Assembly: GCF_901000735.1 (NCBI RefSeq)
Contig: NC_081545.1
Location: 10,339,973-10,403,972 of the forward strand
Direction of reading: 5' to 3'
Length of the DNA: 64,000 nt
Origin: Corylus avellana
Lineage: Eukaryota; Streptophyta; Magnoliopsida; Fagales; Betulaceae
Shown here: one piece after another, positions 1-10,130 of the stretch
Numbering within the stretch: position 1 is the first letter of the stretch
Layout of the letters: each line of letters opens with the position of its first letter
Position numbers and translations under genes: made by a program
Notes under the pieces: model-generated
Databases searched by the model: none
What the model was told of the DNA's origin: nothing
Seen by the model: the letters and a program-made list of their open reading frames with translations, nothing else

Positions 1-1377
1 AAATTAATCTCTATTGTTTACCTTATTTACGTACAATTAGCTGCATATGGTATCAAAATTAACTTAAAAGTCCCTCAAATTTGACAAAAAAATAATTTAC
101 TCCTCACACTCAAATTCTGCCTATTAAATTAACAAATTTTGATTGTATGACATGTAAGAACCAATAAAAAATGCGACTTTTCACATGAAGATTTAACAGC
201 TCCGAACATGTGCCGACCAAAATACCGACCAAAATACCCACGTGAACAAACCCATTCCAATAAAAACTAAGCAAGTGCTAGAATACAAAGATAGAAGCCA
301 AAATCTTTTCGACGAAAACTAGTCAGCAGCCAGTCAAGTTGTCTCATTTCCAAGGTTACGTAAGTTTATATTTCAACGTGAAGTGACATTGGGCCTCCAA
401 TTTCTAGTTTGGCATATGCTATTAATGGTAGCCGAGGAACAAAGGGACACCATATCTCCTGACGGATTGAGATGTCCCACATTATTTTCAAATAGGACTT
501 ATCTATTTCGATAAGTACTTGGACCTCCTCAAATTTATTTGTAAAGATGTGTGCTATATACATTCTTACGCAATAATTTAGGCAATGAATTGTTGAAAAT
601 CCTAATCCCTGATGTGGAGTGTCTCATTTGAAGGCTACACATGTGGATGTATATGTCACCATACACTTTTCTAGAGTCTCAAATTTCTAATGTGTGTGCC
701 ATTTGCTATTACTAGCAGACAAGAACCAGCAGCTTATTTGTATGTTAAAATATTGATTAAATGATTAAATTTATTTACATTAGTTTAAATTTTTGTGATA
801 AGTTGTGATTTAACACTCCTTTACACTAAACGTGTATATAAATATAGGTGGGGTATGTCAAACATAAATTTTGATTTCTTTTTGTAAGTGTTTAATTAAA
901 TATCTGAGAATAGTAATCGTTTCATAAGGACATCATTATCTTCATTAATTGTTATTCATTAGTTAACTGTTTTATTTTGTATTTTTATCTTTTAATAGTA
1001 CTATTATCTTAAGGGTGTTCAATTAAAAAAGATGGTAAGCAAAAATTAATTTCAAACCTTGTATTTGTAAAATGTCTAAGTTATCTCAAAATCTTTAAAG
1101 TCTAAATTTCCTTAAAAGTTAAAACCTAACCAATCTACTACATTAGGTGTTGACAAATTATTCACCCAACACTTTGGTTGGAGCCTGGAGGTTGGAGGTT
1201 GTTAGGCCTATTATTGGCCTTTATATGCTTCTGTATGGCGGCGGGTTCATGCATCCAACTACAGTGCCTTTTCTTGCAAACACATAGCTAAGAAAATACC
1301 AAAGAAAAAGAAGAGGGATGACTTTTCCTCACGTTTTTTTTTTTTTTTTTTTCCCACTATAATTTGTATCTTTTGAT

Positions 1378-1412
<35 letters not shown>

Positions 1413-1531
1413 TTGACATAAAATATTTTTCATCAAAATATATTTTCTACCAAATTTTTTAAAACAATATTTTTCAGCGCCCAATTAGTACTTAAAATGA
1501 TCGGCATAAAAAAATAGTCAACGATATCTAA
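1..1531 (-). repeat. Segmental duplication A1, part 1 (WSD-downstream intergenic DNA, inverted)
   Basis: AT-rich non-coding DNA that reads as the reverse complement of 51951-53450 and, less closely, of 46145-48100 and 25589-26800. It begins inside the duplicated unit, so the arm continues left of the window. It contains long T-runs at about 1337-1412 and one copy of a diverged ~140-bp cassette at about 360-500. No gene is supported. Confidence 0.85.
366..563 (-). other. Short 65-codon open frame, duplicated identically at 52905-53102
   Basis: The frame encodes 65 residues starting MYIAHIFTNKFEEV and is identical in translation to 52905-53102 (+). Homologous DNA at about 47085-47290, 47530-47730 and 26535-26730 shows indels or altered reading. 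The identity is therefore best explained by recent duplication of the DNA, not by selection on a protein. No domain is recognised. It overlaps a cassette that recurs in the intergenic unit. I regard it as probably non-coding and list it only because the two copies match. Confidence 0.2.
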
Positions 1532-2382
1532 TGTAACGCCCCCAAATTTGGTTTTAACTAGTTTGGTAGCGTAATTGACAACTACCCCAATATAACTAAC
1601 TAGTAGCTGACTGAGGAATCGCTCCTCTAAGCATAATCAGAGTGAATGCATAGAAATGTGAAATAAATCTGAGAAATCTAATAACCATAAAGGAAGCATA
1701 CATTATCTCTGAAATATATACATGGAGTAACTAATAGAGTTTAAAGGCGAGTTTGAAGCTCTTTAAAAACATTCTTGCTCTTTTTAAGGAAATAAGTACA
1801 AAAACTTGTCAAGGCATCTTTAAAACTTGTAATAGACACCAAATAGGAAGCATAATATAAATGCTAAATGTTTGGGCAAGGGGCTACCTTAGAAGATGGC
1901 AAAACACACCAAGATCCCTTATAAATCACTCCTCACACAAGACATAGGGTTTTTCTGGTGTTTGGAGAGATTGAGGGACGAAGATGAGAGTTTATATAGG
2001 GGCTTAGGGCTTGCCTTCTTCTCAAAAGTGGATAATGGGTTAAAATTACTTTTTTCACAATGCCAACGAACGTTTGGGTACTATTTACATAGTGGATCAA
2101 AGGATTAAAGCATATGTTTGGGTATTACCTAATGGCCCAAAGACTGGTCAACAAACGCTCACATTAAGGTTAAGGGCAAATGCTTGGATGGTCCCCAGGC
2201 CAACGTTTGAGTAGAGAGTTGGGTTTATTTATTTATTTTTGTTGGAAAATCTCAAGGGATTTGGGACCATTTACAAGGGGTTTAGGTTCTTAGGTTATAA
2301 CACCTTTGAAGAATATGTTTTATGAAAGTGCTTTGAGAAAATTATTAACCTTTAAAAGTTGGTGGCTTTAGGGGGTATTACA
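1532..2382 (-). mobile_element. Solo LTR-like repeat 'H' (copy in A1), 851 bp, TSD TCTAA
   Basis: Begins TGTAACGCCCCC and ends GGGGGTATTACA, flanked by perfect TCTAA direct repeats (1527-1531 and 2383-2387). TG..CA ends, the 5-bp duplication, absence of coding and an internal TATATA-type promoter (reverse strand near 1990) suit a solo LTR. The TGTAACGCCCC terminus is reminiscent of Gypsy LTRs. Homologues: 21292-25588, 45255-46144, 51051-51950 and 63815 to the window end, in the opposite orientation. Confidence 0.75.
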
Positions 2383-2577
2383 TCTAACGACGATGGTCTA
2401 GCAAACTTTGATAGTAGTCTAACAATGATCCGGTGATTATTTGGCATGGTTTACATGTGTTTAAACGGCACTAATATTTGCACTCACTCGGGAATCGGAA
2501 CAATAGCTTATACTAAACCTAAAGCTGTCTCATTCCAAGGGTTCATAAATCTATATTTGAGCATGAAGTGACCGTGG
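2383..2577 (-). repeat. Duplicated intergenic spacer between H and E (A1)
   Basis: Reverse complement of 45065-45250 and 50861-51046. It holds the cassette motif near 2530-2575 and ends in CGTGG, the target duplication of element E. No coding potential was seen. Confidence 0.7.
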
Positions 2578-3523
2578 TGTTGGGATTATGGCCTGAATCC
2601 CAATTATTTTATATATGTGTTGACATTCAAATGTTTGTAATGAATATATATGTTATATTCACTAATTAAAATGATTTGAGCGTATAGCATATAAAATGTA
2701 TTTTACATACTTATTACCAAGTTCATCACATTTGTTATACATGTGAAAGGTCCTAGGATTATATTGAATATGACTACGGGTGTGAGTAACATAATTATCA
2801 CACAAGGTCATGGTCCATAATCCTTGTATACTTAAATGTATACAGTTCGCAGTCAGTAAATGGAACTGAAAATTCCATTTTGAGTAAGACTGTTACACAA
2901 CGAATCTTGATGATCTACTTTGATCAAGTGAAGCGGTGACGTCGGGATTGATGTGTAGTGTGCTAAGATCCTAAGGTACTGGACAGACGAAGCAGTTGTC
3001 TTTTCATAAAGATACTATATATTAAAGAAAGACAATAAAACTCCCTAAAGACTATTTAGACTTTGATTCTAAATCCTGAGAAGTTTGTGAACTCAGATGT
3101 AAAGTGTTGATTACTTACATTTATCTAAGCGTGAGACCTATCATTGGTCAATAGTGCTCAATACTTTGGGTAATCACATCTAATATTATGGGAACACCAA
3201 TTTCAAGAGGGAATCAAAATCCTTTATTGGTAAACAAAGAGACAATCAAAATATATGGGAACACGGGGGCATTTTGGTTGGCATACCAAAATATATACAT
3301 GTGTTTTTCACATGTATGAGAATAACCTAAAATAAGTGACTCAAGGATAAAGAGCTAGAGAATTAAATGACAATATCCTTAGCCTTAATTCAGTTACAGA
3401 ATATTTCATGCAGGAATCATAAGTTAAAGTCAAAGGGATTAATTGTTTAATAAAAAATATTTATTGGAGTTCACTCACAATCATTTAGTGAAATTAATTG
3501 TGATTAGAATATTGTTGCGTAAC
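2578..3523 (+). mobile_element. Solo LTR 'E', 5' part (946 bp), cut by insertion of F
   Basis: Starts TGTTGGGATTATGG immediately after CGTGG, the reverse complement of the CCACG duplication that flanks the complete E at 32762-45059. It runs up to the GTAAC (3519-3523) that is the target duplication of element F. The corresponding parts in the two other copies (43631-45059 without its TIR insertion, and 49910-50855) are also 946 bp. No ORF is present. Confidence 0.75.
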
Positions 3524-4720
3524 TATTAGGTTTTAGGTTGGCCTAACTTAATAACTTTTCTTGTAATGTCCTTGCTGTTGATGTCCTTCTTTGTGTGTTT
3601 GAAAATTTGAAAAATAGATTTTAGGCTCTTAGAGGCTGATTGAAGTAGACACGATTTTCCCGTTAGAACGAGACATGTAACGGGGAGTTACTGGTTTCCC
3701 GTCAGAAGTGCTGTCATGACAAGACTTGTAACAAGAAGTTACTGTTTTCTCTTCAGGAGTTGCGTCAAGATGGAACATGTAATAGGGAGATGTGTTTTCT
3801 CGTTAGGAGTGGCGTCAGAATGAGGATGTGACGGGAGTGAAGCAGAAGCTACTGTTTTCTCATCTGGAACCTCCTTAGAACGATACATGTAATGAAACCA
3901 TAGCTGAAGCTACTGTTTTCTCGTCAGAACGGGACATGTAACGGGACCAATGTTGAGGTTACTATTTTCTAGTTAGAGGCTGCGTTAAGAAGAGTCAAGT
4001 GACGGAGATGAGACATTTGTTCTTCACGTGACGATGAGACTGCGCTCTCGTTATTACCTGGGTTGTTTCAGATCTACGAATCTGGCCTTCACGTCATTAA
4101 GAGAAAGTATCCCGTGAAGACGTGACGACGAAAATATCTTCATATTTAAGGATTTTGCTGCTCTGTTTTTTGCAAACTTTTTGGGCAATATTTTTCTCTA
4201 GTTTTTTGTTGATAGCAGTCTCAATTTTTCTCTAAGGGTGCTGAGTCTCGGGAGATTGATTCAAGAGAGAACGTGATATAGCCTTAGGCTGTCCTTTGCT
4301 ATTGATTGTTGGCATGTTGCCTTAATTCTTTTTGATGACAAGAAGATTGTGGGTATGGTGAACTTGAAGAAGGAAGTTTACCGAAGGGTCGATGAAGAAA
4401 TGTACTATGTGAAGCTGGTTATGATGGAGACAAGCTGGGAAGCCTATTGTTCTTACTAAGTCTAGAACTTCTCAAGGTTGTGACTATCGTCTAGTCTATT
4501 ACTCTGAGTCTTCATATAGTGATTTTTCTAGTTTGGCTGCCCAAGAATGAATTTTACCTTTGAGGTGATCAAATGGTTTTCCACTTCGTAAACAAATCTT
4601 ATGTTATGTTTGCGATGTTGTTTACATTTCGCTGTGTTTGTTTCAATTTGATAATTGTTTAGGTTGTTATTATGATTATTTGGCAATTAGAGGCAGAGCA
4701 CGATCCTAGTAAATCTTTCA
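3524..4720 (+). mobile_element. 5' LTR of non-autonomous LTR retrotransposon 'F' (A1 copy)
   Basis: 1197 bp, starting TATTAGGTTTTAGG (an expected TG mutated to TA) and ending AAATCTTTCA, directly followed by a primer-binding site. The middle (about 3650-4140) is a degenerate tandem array of ~50-60-bp units built on GTTACTGTTTTCTCGTCAG-like sequence and rich in TGACG/CGTCA. Homologous LTRs are at 42419-43625, 34730-37503 (interrupted) and 49288-49909 (truncated), all on the minus strand. Confidence 0.85.
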
Positions 4721-4722
4721 AT

Positions 4723-4734
4723 TGGTATCAAAGC
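4723..4734 (+). other. Primer-binding site of F (initiator tRNA-Met type)
   Basis: TGGTATCAAAGC lies 2 bp after the LTR end. It matches the usual plant Copia PBS (TGGTATCAGAGC, complementary to the 3' end of initiator tRNA-Met) except for one base. The minus-strand partner is at 42405-42416. Confidence 0.8.
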
Positions 4735-4787
4735 GGGTTCGCTCGGTTTAGACTCACCTCTTGACCATGTTCGTTGACCTCTTTGTT

Positions 4788-6484
4788 ATGGAGCCAAATA
4801 CTTTTTTTTACCAATGCTCCTCCCATTTTCAATGGCAATGATTATGATTATTGGAAGGTTCATATGAAAGCCTAATTGAAAGGGCTTAATGACAATATAT
4901 GGCTCACAGTTGAAAAGGGATTTGATAAACTAGATGGTGATTTTGACAAATGGAATAAAGAAGATACGGTGAAGAGCAACTAAAATAATCGGGGATTAAG
5001 TTGCATTTTCAATTGCATATCGTCAGGTGAGTTTTGACAAATTACTTTTGTGAGACCTCAAAAGAGGCATGGGATATTCTTGAGAAGACCCATGAAGGAT
5101 CATAAGGAGTGAGGAAGGCCAAACTCCAAATGTTGACATCTCGTTTTGAGACTGTGAGCATAAAGGAAAATGAAACATTTGGAGAATTCTGCACCAATTT
5201 GAGTGAAATTGTGAACTCAAAAAAGTGAGGACTTGGTGAGAAAATTTCTGAAGTTAAAGTGATTGAAAAAAATTCTTTGGTCACTACCTTCTCGATTTGA
5301 TCTTAAAATAACTATTGTGGAGGAAAGCAAGGATGTGGACTCATTGGATGTTGATGAATTTGTGGGTTCTCTCATAGCTTATGAGAGCATGAGATTATCT
5401 CCTAAAGCTAAGAGAATAGCATTAAAAACCACCAAGAAGGAAAAGGAAGTGGCTAATGAAGAATCAAATGATGATGAGTCATCTAACTCGGAGCCAATAG
5501 CTATGCTAACTAGAAATTTCCATAAATACCAAAAGAATGCTCAAGAAAACGCCATCAATCCATCCTTGAGTGATGAATCAGAGTCAAATGACTCAGATGA
5601 CCAAAAAAGGAAGAAAGTTGTCTACATGGCATTTCCAGCAACTGTTCAAGGTTCTAGTGATTCTTCATTAGCAAGGATAGATGGTGAGTCTTATGAAGAG
5701 AACTCAGATGAAAGTTTAGTGAAGAGCAGTAGTCATTTTGTGTTCCATGACTCTCTTGTCAGAAATTGCATAGATGGTAGGAGGAAGTGTAAGGAGCTCC
5801 TGATGCAACTAGCTACAACTGAAGAAGAAAACATATCTCTTCAAAATCTATTGGAATCAGCCTACAAGACTGAAAATCTCTAAAGGTAGAAAAAATTCCT
5901 TGATGACTAAATTGTTTGATGCTAACAAAACTTGTGCAAATTTGCAGGATGAAAATCAGTTTTTGGTGAGCAAAATCGATGGGATTAGGTGCTCGGAAGA
6001 TGCCTAGAAAGAGAACCTTCACAATGAATCCCCTTCAGCAGAGTTGAATGCCATTCTGAGCATGCAAAAGTCCTTTGGAGATAAACATGGAATTGGATAT
6101 GATCAAAATGCCTCTACTTCAAGAAGTGTGGTAGCTTCCAAAAATTTGATAAATTTTGTTCCTCCTTCACATGTTGGGATAAGTTGACTTGAGAAAAATG
6201 ACAAGGGTAAGGGTAGAAATACCAACATGTTTCCAAATTTTTCGGAAATGAGAAGGTTCTATGAACAATGCTCTCATGCTCCTATGAGGGAAACTCCCTC
6301 CCGAAGGAAAGGTCCCATATGTAATTCTTGTGGCAAAAGAGGTCATATCCGATGTCATTGCAACCAACTCTCTCATAAATCTCCAATTAGGGAGAACTCT
6401 GATGATTATGAGATTGAGACTCACAATGACCCCATGAACCAAATCATTTCCCTAATGAATGACATAACCTTTAGGTTGGACTAA
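4788..6484 (+). pseudogene. F-element gag relic (UBN2-type Copia gag with zinc knuckle)
   Basis: A decayed gag reading frame. From the ATG at 4788, a T-run frameshift and several stops break it. Readable pieces are 5263-5883 (206 codons, acidic, containing LPSRFDLKITIVEESKD and many D/E/S residues) and 6227-6484 (85 codons). The latter carries a CCHC zinc knuckle, CNSCGKRGHIRCHC (C-x2-C-x4-H-x4-C), expected to bind RNA in the capsid. The N-terminal part (NGNDYDYWKVHMK-like) and the LPSRF motif resemble the gag_pre/UBN2 families of plant Copia elements. A second relic is at 40642-42351 on the minus strand. No protease, integrase or reverse transcriptase follows in either copy, so the element depended on others for movement. 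Confidence 0.75.
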
Positions 6485-7670
6485 CGTAAAGGTAATTAGG
6501 GTCCTATCTAGGATGGGTAGGGGTTACATGGCTAGTTCTCTTTACTTATTTTGATATTATATGTTCTAGGCCATATATTGTGAGTTACATTGATTGCATC
6601 TCTGAGTTTGTTCTGTTGTCACATGTTGGTTCTCTTTAAAGAAATCTCTGATGATGTGTTCTTTGTATTAAGACAACATTCCTTCTCCTTGTTTATCATT
6701 GTGTTGTTTTTCTTTTTGAAAAATAGCAAGATGGTTCTTTTGACTAATGGATTCTCTGTGAACATTGTTGGTTTGATTTCTTTCATGTGAAGTGATTCCT
6801 TAGAAAGCCTTTTGGTTGTCAATCTGTCAAAGGCATTTCTTTTATACCACGAGTTTCAAAACAACAATATTCATTTTTCCTGAGTGTCTCAATTTTACTC
6901 AGTTTGAAACTCTGTTTTTTATCTTTTACAAATTGGACCCATATGTCTAATTTCTCAAAATGTTCATGGCATCATCTCCTTCAATGACAAGCAAATTGAT
7001 CAAAGATCATGCGTGTTTTGTTTGGACTTCAAATGATGTATTGTTCTTGATCCTCTGTGTTAAAATGATCACTCACTACATTGCTTATGCCTTTGTTAGA
7101 TTAACCTCTCAAAATTCTTCTTGAGAGAATTGAATCTGTAAATGTGTATGTTCCAATTTATGTGAACAGATGATTAATTGTCTTTTGAATCTTCTATTCA
7201 TCTCTAAAGAAAATTGTGTAGAGAGTGGATTGCTCTCAAAACAAGTTTTTTTTTTTTAACAACAAAGTAGTTATCTTCATGCCGTCTTAACAGAGGATAT
7301 CTCTTCTTAACAGGAATTGGTGTGTGTTTTCCATCCTAATGGGATTACTGCTCGTCATGACGTAAAATGGTCCTCTCTATGTCATAACGGGAGTGATACT
7401 TCGTTAAGACGAGAATTCAACCGTCTAATCTTTTTTTGCCTTATCGTCTCAATGGAGTACACTCTCGTTAGAACGGAAACTAGATCTACTTTTCACGGAG
7501 TCTTCTCATTTAGTTATTCATTTTGTTTTGAATTTCCTTCTTCTTTCTTATCAAAAGCCTGCTTCTCTTTTTCCTCTTTCCGCTTTGTCTTTCCACTTGC
7601 TGCAACTTGAACGGTACGCATCTCCATTCTTCTTGCTTGTAGTTCAATTGTGTGTGGTTTGATTTCATCC
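6485..7670 (+). mobile_element. F internal non-coding region (A1 copy), broken at ~7670
   Basis: Matches the reverse complement of about 39520-40640 with scattered substitutions. There is no convincing ORF. Similarity to the complete F copy stops near 7670, so the rest of F (ORF2, polypurine tract and 3' LTR) is missing here. Confidence 0.7.
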
Positions 7671-8480
7671 AAACCATATTGACCTTTTGTCTCTATACAA
7701 GAACCATTTGTTCTCAACCACCATGAAACCCACGTATATGTTTTATTTGTTTTGACCAATTTGCTCGTGTGGTATTGTTTCTTAAAACAAAATGTGTGGG
7801 GCCTATGGGTGATCAGGACCCTTGGTCCTTCATTTTCCCCTGGTCACTTTCGATTAGAATTCAAGAGAGACAAGCTACAGAAACCCCCCCCCCACTGCAG
7901 TGCCCATTTTTTTTTTTTTTTTCTGCAGCACCGGTATCCCACCTCCCACAGCAGCGGCGTTGGCCGCATAAGGTGTGCTGTTGACGGAGGAAGCCTCATA
8001 AGGGGCCGCCTGTGATGGGCAGAAACGGCGCCCACACGGGGTGCCGATTTCTGGCCGGAACGGTGGCCAAATCACCGGGATACCCACAAAAAAAAAAAAA
8101 ACGGCCGGCAGCCCCACACGGGGTGCCTGCCGTTTTGGCTGCCGCATTAAGTAAACGGCGCCGGTGGCTGGAGAATGGGGAAAGGGGAGAGGTGGCGACG
8201 CAAGGGGCAAGTTTCGGGTTCAAGGGTTTGTTATTCGGGTAAGGTTTTCAACCCGTTTTTGGTCTGATTCAAAAAAAAAAAAAAAAAAAAAAATTGGGGC
8301 TGACCCGATCCAGCAACCCAATTCTGGGCGGTATCTATAGTAAAGAAGCTAGCCCATTCCAGTAGCCCAACCTGGTTTAAGCACCTGGCCCATCCGGATT
8401 AAAAAAAAAAAAAAAACACACAAAAGGGGCTCAAGTGGGTTTCGAACTTGGGCTCTTAAGGAATAAAGGCGTAAGGTCAC
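7671..8480. other. Unexplained patch with GC-rich core and homopolymers
   Basis: About 7780-8260 is markedly GC-rich against an AT-rich background and is interrupted by C, T and A homopolymers (near 7886, 7910, 8088). A short unit CCCACACGGGGTGCC occurs at about 8031 and again, slightly changed, at about 8115 within an inverted repeat around GGCAGCCCC/GGGGTGCC. Open frames on both strands run through the homopolymers and resemble nothing I know. At 8431-8450 there is a GGTTTCGAAC-like string resembling a tRNA T-loop/B box, without any tRNA fold. Origin unknown. Confidence 0.4.
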
Positions 8481-9308
8481 TTTAAGACCATTGGGCTATT
8501 CAATTTATTATGCTTTAATATTGCATTTATATTTATCTTATCTTTTAAATTGTTCAGTATTAAATTATTATTTCTTTAATGCATGAACTTAAGGATACAT
8601 CTTTTAATTGTTTAAATATAAAGTGTTTGATGCCTGGACCTGAGAATAATTAACTAAATCTCATGTATTGGTGAATGTTTATGGTACTATCCCAAATTGC
8701 AATCGGAAAGCTCTGGCAAGGTAAGTCTTGGGACTTAAGTGTGCCGTTGTGCGCCCCCTCACTTATCTGGGATACTATCCGGTTGTACTTTGGAAAAATA
8801 CTGTTTACCCACTAACATGATGGTTTTGTCTTTTATTCTTGGGGACTTTATTTTTTTGGCATCTATATAGTTAATGATGTTAATGAAGTCGTGATTATCA
8901 TAATAATTTTTGGGAGAGCCACAGCATCCCGATTTTATGATGATAATTGCATCAAGATCATATATGTGAACTTCATACGAAAAATTAATATCATGTTGTA
9001 ATTAATTCATAAATTTAATTTGCCAATCCCCACAGGGACGTTTTTATTTTTATGAATTAATTAGAATAAGATAGTAAATTTAACATTAAAAATAAAATTT
9101 CTCTTAGGCCCACAGGTACGGAAAATTTTATTTATTAATACTAAATTTATTAGTCTTATTAATAAAGAGTAAATTTCATGCATGATGCAACCTTTGCCCA
9201 CAGGTAGGTTGAAATTTACTATTAAGTTAACATTGGTTAATTTAAATAAAGTTATTTCATAGCATTAAAATATTTTCCTTGGTTATTGCAGCTATTCCTA
9301 CTGCTTTA
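8481..9308 (+). mobile_element. Copia element untranslated leader (5' LTR not found)
   Basis: AT-rich leader before gag, with three CCCACAGG-type motifs (about 9031, 9111, 9197), each followed by AT-rich sequence, as in many Copia leaders. An LTR matching 13656-14207 is not present upstream, and no PBS was seen. The element is therefore truncated or rearranged at its 5' side, somewhere at or left of about 8480. Confidence 0.5.
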
Positions 9309-10130
9309 ATGGATGAAACTTTTCATGTTCCAATGCTTAATGGTAACAATTTTTCTGACTGGAAAAAAAATTTATTTTTCACATTGGGGTGTTTGGAGCT
9401 TGACTTGGCGCTCCGTGTGGACGAACCACCCGCCCTCACGGAGGAAAGTACGTTACAAGAGATTACTAAACATGAATGGTGGGAGCGATCAAATCGCTTA
9501 AGTCTAATGTTCATGAAATCTCATGTCTCTAAGGGCATTAGGGGTTCCATCCCTGAATGCACTAAGGCTAAGGCATTCATTAAGGCAGTTGAGGAACAAT
9601 TTGTGAGTTCCGACAAGGCCTTAGCCAGCACCCTAATGAAGAAACTATCAAGCAAGTCCTTTGATAATTCCAGAAGTGTGCGTGAGCACATTATGGAAAT
9701 GAGGGACATGGCAGCTCAACTCAAGTCCCTAGAGATTGACATATCTGAGTCATTCTTGGTGCATTTCATTTTGAACTCTCTTCCCTCTGAGTATGTTCCT
9801 TTTAAAATATCCTATAACACACATAAAGATAAATGGTCAGTAAATGAACTTCTGACCATGTGTGTTCAAGAGGAAGAGAGGTTAAAGCATGAGAAGCCAG
9901 AAGGTGTTCACATGGCTATTCATGCAAAGGGAAAGACCAAGAGAGGCAAGCATGCCCAAAACTTCAAAAGGGAGAACAAGTTGCCAATCAAGAAAATTGG
10001 CAAGAAGGATACTTGTTACTTTTGCAAGAAAGAAGGGCATATGAAGAAAGATTGCCAAAAATATATAAAGTGGCTCGAAAGAAAAGGTAATCTTATATCT
10101 CTAGTGTGTCATGAATCTTTTTTTTGTTGA
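9309..10130 (+). CDS. Copia retrotransposon gag (capsid/nucleocapsid)
   Basis: Capsid protein of a Ty1/Copia retrotransposon, about 273 residues from the ATG at 9309 ([19 protein letters not shown]); the open frame extends 10 codons upstream without an ATG. Residues matching the UBN2/gag-polypeptide family include NGNNFSDWK near the start and the LNSLPSEY motif in the middle. A CCHC zinc knuckle, [14 protein letters not shown], lies near the C terminus and should bind genomic RNA. The frame ends at TGA 10128-10130 just after a run of eight T (10118-10125). Deleting one T would join it to the pol frame, so gag and pol were probably one ORF, broken by a single-base insertion or by a homopolymer sequencing error. 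Confidence 0.85.
   Translation: MDETFHVPMLNGNNFSDWKKNLFFTLGCLELDLALRVDEPPALTEESTLQEITKHEWWERSNRLSLMFMKSHVSKGIRGSIPECTKAKAFIKAVEEQFVSSDKALASTLMKKLSSKSFDNSRSVREHIMEMRDMAAQLKSLEIDISESFLVHFILNSLPSEYVPFKISYNTHKDKWSVNELLTMCVQEEERLKHEKPEGVHMAIHAKGKTKRGKHAQNFKRENKLPIKKIGKKDTCYFCKKEGHMKKDCQKYIKWLERKGNLISLVCHESFFC

Noticed and set aside
7752..8242. Overlapping open frames on both strands in the GC-rich patch
   Set aside because: They run through homopolymer tracts (poly-F, poly-K), overlap one another in several frames and resemble no protein family; open frames are expected in GC-rich DNA.
8431..8450. tRNA-like T-loop string GGTTTCGAAC
   Set aside because: No acceptor stem, anticodon arm or D-arm can be built around it; at most a B-box-like string.
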